Positions 36,233 through 48,977 of a stretch of DNA of 64,000 nucleotides are shown in pieces. The translations under genes and the position numbers were made by a program. The notes beneath the pieces are model-generated. The model saw only the letters and a program-made list of their open reading frames with translations. It was not told where the DNA came from and searched no databases. Source of the stretch: Psettodes erumei (taxonomy: Eukaryota > Chordata > Actinopteri > Pleuronectiformes > Psettodidae). Within the stretch, counting starts at the first letter, position 1. Every line of letters starts with the position of its first letter. Where the stretch lies: contig JAFBJZ010000354.1 in NCBI GenBank assembly GCA_016785225.1, forward strand, positions 1,898,001 through 1,962,000. The letters run 5' to 3'.

Positions 36233-37739
36233 CGTTGGGTATCACATCCACTGTCACGTAGATAGACACGAGTCCTGCCATTCCTGTGCTGGCGAGAGCA
36301 ATACACACTCCACACCCTGAATGTGGAGTGACAATCTCTTTGTCCAGTCCGCCCCTGATGACTGTGTGCTTGGTCACTCACTGTAATGGTACCAAGCATC
36401 CATCTGTGTGTGTGTGTGTGTGGAGGGGGTGTGTGGATGTGAGACCGAGACAGAGGGAGAGGTGGAGAAAGAAAGACAGATTGAAAACGAGAGTGTGTGT
36501 GCATGATGTGCATATATGTGTTTGTATGCGACAGTGTGTGCGTGCGTGTGTGTGTGTGAGAGAGGGAGAGATATTGCGTCTCACAGTGTGTGGTGTCAGG
36601 TCTGGCTGTGTGAGCTGACACTGATTATAGTCTTCACAGCTCACTCCCATCACAGGCAACTATAGCCACAGCCAAAGCCCTATATTTCAAAAAGTTGCAA
36701 CACTGTGCCGGCTCCAGAATTCCTTTCATGCCTCCAGCAGTTCGGCCGTTGGCTTCCCGGAACAAAATTTAGAAGCCACGCTGTCCCACTGCTTGGCACG
36801 AAAATAGAGCATTCGGTCCCACTGGGATCTATATGAATTAAACGCTATAATGACGGGGCTGAGTGGAGCACTCACCATCACGGAATAGATCATTCCAACC
36901 CTAATTTCAGTGCTAAAGTTTGGTCCAGTTGCAAAAGAGATGCTTTTGACAATCCACTAAAAAATGTCAACCACCTGAGGCTGGGTTGTGAACCTCGGTA
37001 CTTTTTTGGGGTCAGCCTTGTAGTCTTGTTTACTTATTCAGATCTCATAGTTCCTGATTTAAATCACAATTTTGCCAGTTTCGGACGGTTTCGTTTAGGA
37101 AAGGATCTTGCACAGCTGCCTGTGGTGCAAGTGATGGACAGTGTGTGGGATTCTTTTGGTTCTTTGGGTCATATTGAGGTAGAGAAAGAAAAGTACTGTT
37201 CTGCGAAACTCACACATTGCAGGGGTGGTAATACTGAAGATTTCAAATGGTACCAGCTCGACCACCACCAGGAAATGATCGTTTAAATATGTTAATACTA
37301 TACATATGGTAATGTATATAGGCAGAGTGCTATTACAGAAACCATCAACCCCAACAGTTTACTATGGAAAACAGCTCTGGCCTGCTCTTGTTGAGACAAA
37401 TGCTCCTGTCTTTTGTGCCAAATGATAGGCCATACCGCCGAGTATGTAATTATTGTAACAAGCCTTCTGTCTTACCCTGCATACACCAATGATGGCGAAG
37501 CATTCAGGAAAGCAAACAGTGACACTGATGACTGATGCTTACACTTAGATGCTCGCATTTAAAGGCTACCAAACCCTGAGACTCCTTTCTCTGCATGAGC
37601 CCTTTCTTTTCTTTTCATGTGCGCTCCCTTTTCAGTGTCATCGGCTGCTTTATGCCAGATATAAAAAGCAATGCATGGCCATTGAAGCACATAATGGGCA
37701 GATTTGACTAACGTGTCAGTGCAGAAGAGTGAAGAAATA

Positions 37740-37862
37740 AGAGGGAGGGAGGGAGACGGAGAGGGGAGGAGAAGAGGGAGGGTGGGGCAGGTGAGAAGAG
37801 GAAGGAAGAAGGGAAATAAAAGGAGAGAAGAAAAAAAGAGGGGAAGAGAGACAGAGACAGAA
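37740..37862 (+). repeat. purine tract (GGGA/GAGA-rich)
   Basis: About 120 bp almost purely A and G on the plus strand, with only a few pyrimidine breaks. A candidate for triplex-prone DNA. Confidence 0.75.
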
Positions 37863-38019
37863 GGGTGGTGACCTGTGCCCTGTCCTACAATGTAGGTAGC
37901 CGCCCCAGCATCTGTGGGCACAGCGGGCATCAGACGAAATGCCACACAACTCGCAGGCTCTGACTGAAGCAGACTGGACTGGCATGTTCAGGTTGAGCTG
38001 TGGCGGAGAGACTCTGCTG

Positions 38020-38400
38020 TCAGAAAAAGTGACTCTCTGTCAAACATAAACAGACGGTAAACTGAGCGGACGTCTGGTCCGGACCCCGTCTGACTCACAA
38101 CTGAAGCAACTATGAGCCAAATCCAAGCAGGCGCCACGGTGCATTGGGACCGACTCACGAGTCAAAACCAAACGCTGGCTCGCTGCGATCGAACAGAACG
38201 GGCATTGAGAATCCGACCATGCCTCGCCCTCTCAACCTGACTCGCCCGGATTCGATTGCATCTGACGTGAGCGAAGCTGCGGACCCCGCTGAGAATCTTC
38301 GCTCTGGGCCTAATTCTCCACTCTGTCATGTGAACCACGTACAGCATGAGCATAGCAGACTCCAGCTGATGCGTGCTGACATGTAAGTGCCCATAGTATG
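38020..38400. promoter_or_regulatory. orphan CpG-rich island
   Basis: About 380 bp with many CpGs (GGTCCGGACCCCG, CGCTCTGG, CGCCCGGATTCG) in a CpG-poor region. A plus-strand open frame runs through it and the sequence ends in a consensus donor (GACAT|GTAAGTG at about 38382). I recognise no protein in it. Could be an unknown first exon or a regulatory island. Confidence 0.35.
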
Positions 38401-39778
38401 AGTGTTAAATCCAGCACTGTGCCTCCATCATTCATGTGTAAACGCCATGCTGATTGAGGGTACAGTGCATTAATCCCTGCTGGAGATGATGTAACTGGGT
38501 ATTCAACAGAGGTCAAGTGTTGTCTGTGGCTAACTACTGGCCTCTACATAATGTAATGAGTGCATTAGTCACATCACCATGCCAGAGTTTTCATAATGTC
38601 CTCAAAAGAGCAACATAGTGAAAACGCCTCAGGCATTAGCAGTACATGGTGGAGATAACTCCATTTATTTCGTAAATTTATGCATTGACTGCCATCATCA
38701 AATTGTGTTACATATCATCTGCTTATGAAACATTTCTGATGACTAAATACAATGCACAAAAGCTGACAGGCCTCACAAAAACCTCAGCAAAGACCTTTTA
38801 ACTCCCTACCTGAACTCACTCAGAACAAGAATGGAGAACGAGTTAGCCACAAAAGCTGGTGTCAAAAAGGTGTTCTGAAGGTGAGGCAAGACGTTGGTCA
38901 TAATAGTGTATCAGGCTAAAGTTTCGAAAAAGAGACTGAAAGGACAGGCTGCGGGGAAAGAATATTGCAGGTGACAGACAGGTAGCTGCACCTCCTTACG
39001 TATTTGGAGCGAAATGTGAGCATAAGGTGGGATCAGATCACGTGTCATCATATCATATCATTTTTCAGAGGTGAGGGCTTCTTTGTCTTTCCTCCTCATT
39101 TTTCTGGAAGTGCAACACCTCCTTTACCGCCAACATGAAGAATAAGCTTAGACCTCTGCCTATTTCCACAGCCATCCGCACCTGGCCAATCGCTCGAGAA
39201 AAATGAAGGTAAATATCAAATTTTCTATCTTTAATAACCCTCTAAACGATGTCTCTTACTTGATGCTGTCGGAAACAGCTTTTAGGTTGTCATATTACCT
39301 ACAGACAAAGTATTGTCAGACCAGACATATAAAAGACATACCCATATTTTTAGCTCGTGATATTTTTTTCAAATGAGAGTCAGTTTGAACCAGGTGAGTG
39401 GGATGACTCCACCTTTTATTTGTTTATTTAAAAATTTATAAGCATCAGAAATTGTAAAATCTCCTTCCTTTATGCTGGGTGAGTACATCGATTCTGATGA
39501 AACACCATGATTTCTAGCGTGTTCTAGCGAGAGTTCTTGTTTACCCGTCACCGATTGGCCCATGTCATGAAAATAACGCATCTAAATTTGTAACCTGGTA
39601 TTCTCCTTTTACTGCTGATGAACCATTGCTGGCTTGATTGGCTCCAGATGTCTGCTTTTTTGGCCTTGTTGCCATTTCCTCTGGTCGGGTGAACGCGTAG
39701 TGGAAGAATACATGGTTCGTGGGTAGAGACATGCAAGGAGCAGGTGTATGCTGTAGTGGTGCAGTCCTGGTCTACAAT

Positions 39779-39799
39779 CCCCCCCCCCCCAAAAAAAAA
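39779..39799 (+). repeat. poly(C)-poly(A) junction
   Basis: 12 C followed by 9 A; simple sequence. Confidence 0.9.
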
Positions 39800-39972
39800 G
39801 TGGGCTCTGCTGTTTAATGACTGTGGTACAGCCCTCCACTGTGGCTTTGCCCCACCCCTTCTGCCTTTCTGAGCGTTTGAAATGTGCCAGCCAGATGTTC
39901 GGGGCTTGCACCTGTAGGAGACTTGTGTGTCTTTGACACGGTCCCTGTGGCTCTGTGATGAACCCGCAAATG

Positions 39973-40003
<31 letters not shown>

Positions 40004-40140
40004 GGTACTAGCACAAATGATTGGTCCAACACATATCCAGCACATACATCCATGTGCCCGGCAAAAGTGCATGCTCACGTATGTGCCAACAGATGATGCA
40101 GCAGACTCCAGCCAACATGTTCACACACACACACACACAG
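39973..40140 (+). repeat. (CA)n microsatellites
   Basis: Two pure CA runs, at 39973-39991 and about 40121-40139, in a loose CA-rich context. Confidence 0.85.
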
Positions 40141-40588
40141 TGCTCCATCATCTATCACAGTTCACTCAGCCACAGTTTAGTTCAACTGTAAATTTCAGGA
40201 CACTCGTGGGGTAGCGGGTCATGCCGTTTATGCCACCCGGGTGCTATACACCTCTCCCCCAATGTCTCGCCCTCCCTCTTCCCTTTCGATATTGTGTGCC
40301 ATTACGGCTTTAGCATTTTGCAACTGGAGACTGTCTGTCTGTGAGCTAATGGAGAGGAGCACGGAGAGGCTACAGGAGAGACAGCCTTCCGTCCTCGCAC
40401 GCTGCTGTCAGAAAGCATACGGGCCTGATTAACGACAACAGCCACAATGGCCCTTTATGCATTCTCTCCCCACTGCTGGCCCACTGCCAACTCACCCTCG
40501 GGGAAGGAGAGGTGTGTGTTTGTGTGTGTGCATGTGCAACAGAGAGAGAGAGTGGGGAAGGTGAAATATGTAATATGTTCTGATTTTT

Positions 40589-40609
40589 GTGTGTGTGTGT
40601 GTGTGTGTG
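40589..40609 (+). repeat. (TG)n microsatellite
   Basis: Pure TG run of about 10 units, followed by a GAGAGGGAG tract. Confidence 0.9.
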
Positions 40610-41132
40610 CATGCGAGAGAGGGAGAGGTAGGTGTGAGAGAGGAGCGTTCACAAAGTACTAAAGAGAACGATCAAATGCTGCAAATCCAATTCACAACTC
40701 TCCAATCCTCTCTTACTGTAAAATAAAGAGCTACTTAGTGTATTGTCTATATCGATAATGTCTATCAACACCTCGCAAAATGACCTGAACGAAACCCTTG
40801 TTGTAAGATATGAAATTAGCTGGGAATGTTGCGATTCCATTGAAAATAGCCCTAAAACTTCTCTCTTAGGTTCTCTCTTTTAGGTTGTGTTTTGGGTCTC
40901 AAGTAGTCTGCATTCATGCTGAATTCTTGTGGGTGAGTGTTTGCGTGTGCATGTGTGCGTTTGCAGATGCGTGTGCGTGTGCATGTGTGTGTGTGTGGCT
41001 AGCTAGCAGCTATCTCCCCTCGCTCCTAACACAGAAAGGTTGAGAAGAGCCATCTTTCATCTCCTCTGCATCATCACAGCGTCTGCATTATTAATGGCCC
41101 TGATTACTGTAATCAAAAATTCTTATTTATTT

Positions 41133-41171
41133 GGAGGAGTCGGAGGAGGAGGGGGAGGAGGGGGAGGAGGC
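41133..41171 (+). repeat. (GGA)n trinucleotide tract
   Basis: GGAGGAGTCGGAGGAGGAGG continuing in GGGGGAGGAGG units; makes a false poly-Gly / poly-Pro frame. Confidence 0.85.
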
Positions 41172-41649
41172 AGCAAGGCCTGGGCTCCTCTCTCTCCAGA
41201 CAAAAAACCTTTGGTCTCCAGCTTTAATTTTTCAGAAACAGAGATGCTGCAGTGCCCTATCTTCCCCAAGTTTGGAGCTAAGCTAGTTAGGCGCACATAA
41301 ACATGCAAATACTGAGGCACAGGCGTTGAAACTTTTTTCTTTCTCAGTCTTTGAGCATCACATAAGCGCTCACAGACACAGACGCATGAGATGCACACAC
41401 ACACACACGTAACTGTCAATAATAGCGTCTTAACGAAGACAATCATCTAGACCTCCAGACAGTCAAAACGATTAAAAGCAGAGCGCGCTCATCCCTGCCT
41501 TTCATCTGGTTTTGAGCTTCTTTTCCACCTCCTCTCCCTCCTTCAATAAAGTCTGTCTGTCTCCTTGCCTTCCTCGTTCTCCTCCTCCTCCTCCTCAGTT
41601 GCTTCCTCCACCATCCACTCCACCCTGTCTAATCTTTCCAGGCACTGCC

Positions 41650-41663
41650 ATTTGCATGCAAAT
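41650..41663. promoter_or_regulatory. palindromic double octamer (POU-factor site)
   Basis: ATTTGCATGCAAAT is a perfect 14-bp palindrome made of two overlapping octamers (ATTTGCAT on one strand, ATGCAAAT on the other), the recognition sequence of Oct/POU factors. No gene is attached. Confidence 0.5.
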
Positions 41664-42660
41664 AGTCCATTACCCAGTGGCAGGGAGACACAGCCAGGAG
41701 CTCACTACTAGGTAATCAAGGACAAAAGAAGTGAAGGAGAGACGTGAGAAAAGAAGGGTGGAGGGAAAAAAGAGAGAAAGACAGAGCGGAGAGAGAGAGC
41801 AGTGAAAGATCACACGCAAATTAACATTAAGAATGAAAAGCACAAAGGGACTCGGCAGAATGGAGAGAGGAAAAAAGAAAGGAGAGCTGAGGCAAAGAGG
41901 GAAGAAATACATTGCGACTGCTGGGGAGATGACATGTTTGAAGAGTTGATTGGAGGCAAGGATCTTTGTAATGTAAAAGTTACATGTTAAGTTGAAGAGC
42001 AGAATGAGTGGAGTGCAGCTTTCAGTGCGCAAGGGATCAAAGACCACTTTATTGCAGCGTGTCAGCCCGTCAATCTGGTGCAGGTTTTATGAAATAAAAG
42101 TCTGTTACCCTGAAGTACGCATCCAGAGGAAAGGTTTCTCCCCGCGTGTTTTGTCTGCATTTTAAAGAACAGCTTGCAACAAATAGCTTGTCACTGTAGT
42201 GGTGACCATAAAAGGGCAAATTTGCAGCATTTCAAAAAGGTACATTTCAAAGGAATTAAAGGCATACCTTGACATTTTGAATATATTTGGTTATTTTTTT
42301 GTCAGCAGATATTTGTCACATTGAGGGGAGAAAAAAAACATCTTTTGTACAGTTTCTGTAAATAGTGCACAAACTGTTAACATTCCTCACAAGTCCTGCT
42401 GTAACTCTTTGTGTGTGTGTGTGTGCTAAAGAATTGTGAAGGACAAATGTAGAAACATTTTTCCACATTGTGACAAGTGTTGGCAAAAATGGCCATTTAA
42501 AACGTCAATGTCAAATAATGCAGCTGCGGCCACTGAAAGTAAAAATCTGTCACTTATGGTATTAAGTGTCTCTAATGATACAAACCACAACAGTGCAAAT
42601 TACTCACCGTTATGCTGGATACAGTTTGGAGTCTAATGTGTGGGTACAAGGAACACCCGA

Positions 42661-42775
42661 GGAATTAGTCGATATATTGTTTTTCATTATTTTGTCACAT
42701 TTTACAGATTAAATGACTGATTGGTTAATTTAAGAATAATTGGCAGATTAATCAATAATTAAAATGACCATTATC
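42661..42775 (-). repeat. hAT-like MITE, copy B (fragment)
   Basis: GAATTAGTCGATATATTG ... TTGGTTAATTTAAGAATAAT ... GGCAGATTAATCAATAATTA. The ATTAAT/GATTAAT composition and order match copy A; one end is missing. Confidence 0.45.
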
Positions 42776-43089
42776 ATTTGTATCGTGAGATGCAAGGCAA
42801 ATATTTAACCCTTTTTTCCCCCCAGTGTGTGACATTTATGGTCTTGTCACTGACATCTCATGTTTGTGTCTATTCTGAATTAAAAGTTTTTCCACCACAG
42901 TGAAGGAGCACTGCAGCAACAGACGTAGGTCAAAGTTATGCCAGTCTAGGTTGCGTGGAAAATAAAATTGCCTCCTAATTATGAAAAGACTGAAAACAGA
43001 TGACGACATCTTAGGGAAATATTTTTAAAAAGTTAGAGACTTCACTCCTCCACTGCATTGTCCATGTCTCTGTCCTTCTACAACACCTG

Positions 43090-43460
43090 CTGGCAGAACA
43101 ACATAATCTCCTGCACCTCTTCTTCCACGTCTGTATCACCCAACACCTTGTCTCATATTCAGCGCTGCTCGCTTTCTCCGTTCGTAGATACCTAAAGTAG
43201 CTAAACGTCTTCTTATGGGAGAAGAAGTGCATGAACGTCAAAGGAAATGAGCCCCCCCCCAGTTTGCCGCCGCCACCACCTCCGAGCCCCTCCTGTCGCC
43301 CCCTCCTCCTCTCTGCGAAGCGGTTGATTGCGGCCCGTTTGATGTCCTAAACGCGGCGTGCTAAGATTTGCTCTCTGTTCCTCGCCGAGCCCGTTTGAAG
43401 CTCTGCGTGAGCGACACACATTTTCAACGTTACACTCTGCTAAAACGGGCAATTATTTTT
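43090..43460. promoter_or_regulatory. second orphan CpG-rich island
   Basis: Dense CpGs from about 43240 (GCCGCCGCC, GCGGCCCG, AACGCGGCG, CTCGCCGAGCCCG) in an otherwise CpG-poor region, preceded by a run of C. No open frame I recognise. Might be the promoter of an unseen noncoding transcript or a distal regulatory island. Confidence 0.35.
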
Positions 43461-44140
43461 TTCCCCCCTTTTTTATGTTCGGCTTTGGAATCGCAGCACA
43501 TAAGGAGGTGGTAGAGGAGAGAGATGGGGAGGGATGACTTGCACCCACACAATCCTCTAACTAAGACGTAAATATGCACGGTGCAAAGACCTTTCTTCTA
43601 CGACAGGCACTTTACTGTTTCCTAAACTTTTTTTCCATTCCCTTTTCTTGTCACATGTATTGCTGAAATTACACCTCCTGCAGATATCACCAGCATGCAC
43701 CTATTAAGACCCATATATTACTGTCAGTAGTGCTTGGTTGAACCTGCTTCAACCACCTCTCAGCATCTCTAAGCATTTTCATAAGCTTCCTATGTTGGTC
43801 GTGGGAATATAAAAGAGTCCTCCGTGATACAAGTTGCTGTAAAGGGGGTTTATTCATTGTATGAAGAGCTACTGAAGCCGCCCCAGGCTCACTTCATTCT
43901 ACACCCACTACACCAGCTCCAAGACAGTGGCTTGCAAAAAAAGGAAAGCTTTAGCCTTGGACCTGCTCCTTACCCACCCACTCATCTCTATGTGAAGCAA
44001 GGTCACCACTTTTGTAGGTTTATCATTTTTGCAGACTTGCATTTGACACAGTTGATCCAGAGCTCTCTCAGACTATGATATCTCCTTGGCTGCAGGTTCA
44101 GCTTCGTGTGCTGTAGCACACTGCAACATATGCAGCATGT

Positions 44141-44144
<4 letters not shown>

Positions 44145-44174
<30 letters not shown>
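44145..44174 (+). repeat. (AC)15 microsatellite
   Basis: Pure AC run. Confidence 0.95.
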
Positions 44175-44176
<2 letters not shown>

Positions 44177-44691
44177 AGGCATGCACTTCGCTCAGAGCTT
44201 GGCCTGCGCCCAGCATTGCACTCCCCTTTTATGACCCTTGCTTTATGGTTTATTTAAAAAGTAACAGTCCCTTTATAGGTCATTAAAGCAGAAATAAAAG
44301 ACAGCAGACGGCCTGCAGTGGATAGAGGAGTGAGCAGACGCCAGCCAGATTGGCTTGAAACACATGCACGTAGACACACACACACACACAAGTGTATGCA
44401 AGGGTGCATCCAAGGCCAAGGGTTATGACCCTTGTGGTTAGAGTGGGTGGCTGCACATAATCTCTTTGCACATCATTACCCTGGTCGACTATCGTGCGAT
44501 GACAAACTGTAGGGACAAACAAACACATGCACTGTACACATGTACAGTACATATGCAGCACAACACATGCGGATTAATTACAGACAGATAAAAAAATATG
44601 ATAATACATGCAGATGCACAGCTAATGCAAACTTGTAAATGTAGACAGTTAAGAGGGTGCATGCTTCACATGTAATTTCTTCCTAACACAT

Positions 44692-44694
<3 letters not shown>

Positions 44695-44727
<33 letters not shown>
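44695..44727 (+). repeat. (CA)16 microsatellite
   Basis: Pure CA run, about 150 bp before a GA run. Confidence 0.95.
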
Positions 44728-44729
<2 letters not shown>

Positions 44730-44874
44730 ATACCCTCTTCTCATTCAAACACACTTTGACCTGTGCGTGATGGCAAAAATGGGCATGATTAACCGTACAG
44801 AAATGTCAGCTGAGAATAATGGCTGAAATGTAATTACTGAATGAATGTGGAGAGATGAGTAAGGCAGACAGGAA

Positions 44875-44878
<4 letters not shown>

Positions 44879-44911
<33 letters not shown>
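44879..44911 (+). repeat. (GA)16 microsatellite
   Basis: Pure GA run following GGAAGGAAGA. Confidence 0.95.
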
Positions 44912-44915
<4 letters not shown>

Positions 44916-45567
44916 CTGAAAAAATACGATTGCATTGGATTAAGCATTTGGTGCTGTGTCAGTGTCTCTTAGTTTGAATGTTATTGACACATAATGAAAC
45001 ATAATTTATGCATTTTTGCATCAGTTTAAGGTGCTAAAATGAATACATAAATAGATAAATAATAGAAAAGCTAATGGGCACACTGGTGTTTTATGTGCTT
45101 CAAAACATGTGTTCAAACGACTTCCAGTGATATCTCTACATGATTGACTGTGACTTCACAGTGTCATTAGTATGACTTCTGTGCCTTTCTGGCATTGTTA
45201 ATCTTAATAAAGATTTATTACTCAGATTAGGAACTACAGTGCATTTGTGACAATAAGCGCTGGGAATAACTGAGAGTTGGTTTGTTTGTTGAGTAGTTAG
45301 TTCTGCCTCAGAAATTTTCTGTGACTAAAAATACATCTTTGTCTCATTTAGTGTAATGTCCATGGACTACATTACACCTCGAGAAAGGGAAAGAAAAAGA
45401 GTGAAGAGAGGATCGTCTGCAGAGCCGCAGCCCAGGACTGTTTACTCGTCTTTGCTTGCAATGTGTGAGATTTGTGTTGTGTCTGTGTGTGTTATATCAG
45501 TGTGTGTCATCACATGTACATGTAGAACCATTTTGAAACCATTTGCTTCCAGGAACAGGGCTGCAGC

Positions 45568-45720
45568 AGAGAGAGAGAGAGAGAGAGGGCACAGAGAGCG
45601 AGGCCATAGTCTTATTAGTGATAATGAGAGAGAGCCACTCTGCCAATTTACATCCGTAATCTGATATTAGCTCCTGCCACCCGCAGTAAGAGAGCGCACA
45701 CACACACACACACACACACA
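45568..45720 (+). repeat. (GA)n and (CA)12 microsatellites
   Basis: GA run at 45568-45587 and a pure CA run at 45697-45720. Confidence 0.9.
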
Positions 45721-46733
45721 GATGTGGACAGGCGTAAGCACATCCACAGATGAACAATAAACACACACTCATGCTTGAAATTAGATACTGATATTCATGA
45801 AGAGGAGATCTGCTTTTGAGTGAAACCTATGGTGTCTTCTGTGGACAGTGGAAATATTCTCCAAAAGTTAGAAATACCAAAACGCATACAAGGCACAGGG
45901 TAACGTTAGTGATGTAAACTCACAAGAAAGTGATCTTCAATTCACAGCACAACTACACTAGCTTCCTATTACTGCTTGTTCTTTAACCATGTATTCTACT
46001 ATTTGCTGTAGATTTAGAGTCTGTTTCCTTTTGCGCCACCACAGAAATGCATATCTACCAAATGTCAATTTTGCACTCATGGAGCCTTGTTTTTTGTTTA
46101 AAAATGTGCTGATGATTCCAGATTGGCTTTTGATTTTGAAGAGCATGAATTCATTCAGCTGAAAGTACGTACTCATCAAAAACAGGATGTACAGTACAGG
46201 CCAGCTGGGTATGTGAGAATGAAAGAAAGCAGTCAACACCCGCACACTGTCAGCGTTTAGTGGTTTGTTTGTTGTTGGGGGTTTTTTAGAGAAAATGTTT
46301 GTGTTATGGACCCTCATCAGCCATAAAATTCAGAATGTGAAATAGCACATTTTTATACGACAACCAATTAGACTATTTCAAAACAACCTTTTCAATACCC
46401 ATTAGATACCTTCAAAAAAGAGAAAAAGACTCGCACTACTTTTGTTTGTTCTACAAATTTTAAGGATTGCTTATTGATGTGCTAATTGACTTAAGTGTTT
46501 CAGATTGATTACTGGCTGAGTAAGAGAAGTGTTGTTTCACATTGTGAATACGATGCCTGACGGAGGTTTGTCGCCAAAGTGCTGTTTCTCCGTGCTGCTG
46601 GTCTGCGGTGTTCCCTCCACATGAATTGATTTCTGCACTTGTCGACCAGGTGTGCTTTTCAGTAACACTTGGTTTGATATGGAAAAGTCAGGTCCTCCTC
46701 GTGGAGAAGCTCCTGACCCACATGCACAAAGCA

Positions 46734-46759
46734 ACACACACACACACACACACACACAA
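46734..46759 (+). repeat. (CA)n microsatellite
   Basis: CA run of about 12 units. Confidence 0.95.
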
Positions 46760-47059
46760 TCCTGCAAACACAGACATTAACAAATTCTCTCATTTCTGAA
46801 AACCCACATAGCACAAATTTACAAGAGGCATGGCATGCACAGTGGCAAGTGTAAAGTTAAAGTTCTCATGCACAGGAATATGACCCCTCCTCAGCCTCTG
46901 TTTCTACCATCAAAACACTAATAGGTCTGGGAAACTGACGGATTAAGGAGAGCAGATTCTCTTGGGCGTACACTGAAGAACTTGGTTGAACACGATGAGT
47001 CCTTGCAACATGTTCATGAATATTCCATCTACTACACTGGAGAGGCAAACCTCTCGATC

Positions 47060-47610
47060 GCTCTCAATCCCTTGTGTTTCAATTAGATCCAAACCACCCA
47101 GAATCAGCTAATTGTCGTGAGCACTTAAGCATGTATGGCAGGATCTCCGCCGCCTATCCGCGGGCTAGAATGTGGATTTCAACTACGAGCGTAACAGTGC
47201 ATTATGCAAGCCAGAGGGGGAACCTTTTAGCTGTAACATCACACACGTTAACATACTGTCATGTGTGGCAGCGGCTCTCTGAAATCACTCGCTTCCACGA
47301 CAGGCTGCGGTTACACTTCTCCACATCCACATCACATCGGGAGGACTTTCATCATCCGGTCATGCCTGGCAGTCTGGTTAAGAGCACCATATGCATCAAC
47401 ACTGCACAGCATTATCTAATAACAGCACATCTTGCTCTAATCTAATCTGCTGAGTTCCTGAGCCTTAAAAGCACATTCTCCTTAATGCTGATGAGGTGGA
47501 ATTATGATTGTCACATAAGTGTGCAGGTATTCGCGATATGTTATCCAGCGCACTGTCACCTGTTTGCACTCCTTCAAGTAAGTGCAAATGAGGTGACAAA
47601 TATACAATTC
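47060..47610. other. candidate conserved noncoding element
   Basis: About 550 bp of complex, non-repetitive sequence between repetitive flanks, with CTAATTG, E-box-like CACCTG and ATTA-containing motifs. A 123-residue plus-strand frame (47074-47445) runs through it, but no family is recognised and no splice structure fits. Conservation is not shown here; this is judged by texture only. Confidence 0.3.
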
Positions 47611-48927
47611 AAATATGATTCAGTATAGATTAAATCTGTTTTATTGAAGAAGGGCGTCGAGCCGAGTCCAAAGCTTTTAAATGCAGATTGAAAGCAATTA
47701 AACAGCCAGTATGTGTAATGTGTGCAAGAGCAGCTTGCCATTTTTGTGCTTGGCATATACCCTCTCGATGTTGTGTATCTAAATTCTGAACTCCTGGTCC
47801 CTTTACTCATCTCTAATGCCACTCATTTGTTTTGAAATCAAACTTTTAATTGTGCATATATAAATTGTGCCTGCTTAGTTTTAACTGACAATATTGTCTC
47901 ACAAAGAGTTGCTTTTTTTGAACAAGGTTTAGCTCTTTCACAGCAATAGCCACCTTATTTAGGACCTTTATTCTTGTTTGTATATTGAAATGCCTGTGAT
48001 GCACTCCTGATATTCTTGATAAGCAAAGTTTAGCATAGTAATAAATTTATATTTTAGATATTTAAACTTTTTAGGGATATAAAGCCTTTTTTAAATGATG
48101 CTGTCATGGAGTGCCGTGGATGCGTCTTTGTTTTCAAGACCCTTTTCATCCTCAACAGCACAAATATGGGAGGTATTCCACTCTCCAGTCAGCTTCCATC
48201 TCAGTGCATTTATTTTGGACTGTACATAAACATGATCTATGTGGATAAGGATGTCGAGTCATCCGTCAGCATGCTGAGTCAGAGTCTGCCTCCAAATTGG
48301 GATATTCATCATGTAAGAGAGAAAAACACATTAATTGGATTTTAAAAAATATATATAGTACAGTCTGAAGGACTGTACATAATTTATGGGCTCTTTCTCA
48401 AGCAAAAGACAAGAATCAGCTGAACTTGTGATGTTTTAATTCCTCTCAAGATATTCAAGCAGTGATTATTCCTAGATGTCACATTGTGGAATAATCTCAG
48501 GGACCTTCTGGCCTTTCAGTTTTCACACTTTTTGGTAACCTGTGATCTCAAAATCTGTCTTAATCTGACGCTCTCCTCTCTAAAGTTTGCTTCTAGCATT
48601 AACCTTTCTTAGAGCCTAAACCCTCTTACCTTCGAGTGTGGAGAAAATAAAGCGAGGCTGAGCATTGTGCCTGTTTGCGCTGCATTTTCTCTTTGACTGA
48701 GAGTGACTCCTGCTTCTCCCTTTCAATACCGTGTATGCCGTCTCCCCTGCACACTGCCAATGTGGTGTAGCACACACTCTTTCTCACCAATTACCTGTCT
48801 GTATCTCCCCGTCTGTGTTGTGTGATTGAGAGAAGATGTGAGAGGAAGCGAAAAGTGAGGATGTGTCTATGTGTGTGTGAGTGTACCCGCATATGGGAGT
48901 GCGTGCACGTGCATGTGTCTGCATGCA

Positions 48928-48931
<4 letters not shown>

Positions 48932-48966
<35 letters not shown>
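48932..48966 (+). repeat. (TG)17 microsatellite
   Basis: Pure TG run inside a looser TG-rich block (48860-48966); the longest TG run I found in the window. Confidence 0.95.

Positions 48967-48977
<11 letters not shown>

Noticed and set aside
36100..36621. 173-residue His/Thr-rich frame
   Set aside because: Translation of (CA)n repeats.
45958..46317. 119-residue open frame, minus strand
   Set aside because: AT-rich sequence, hydrophobic random-looking peptide, no homology that I recognise.
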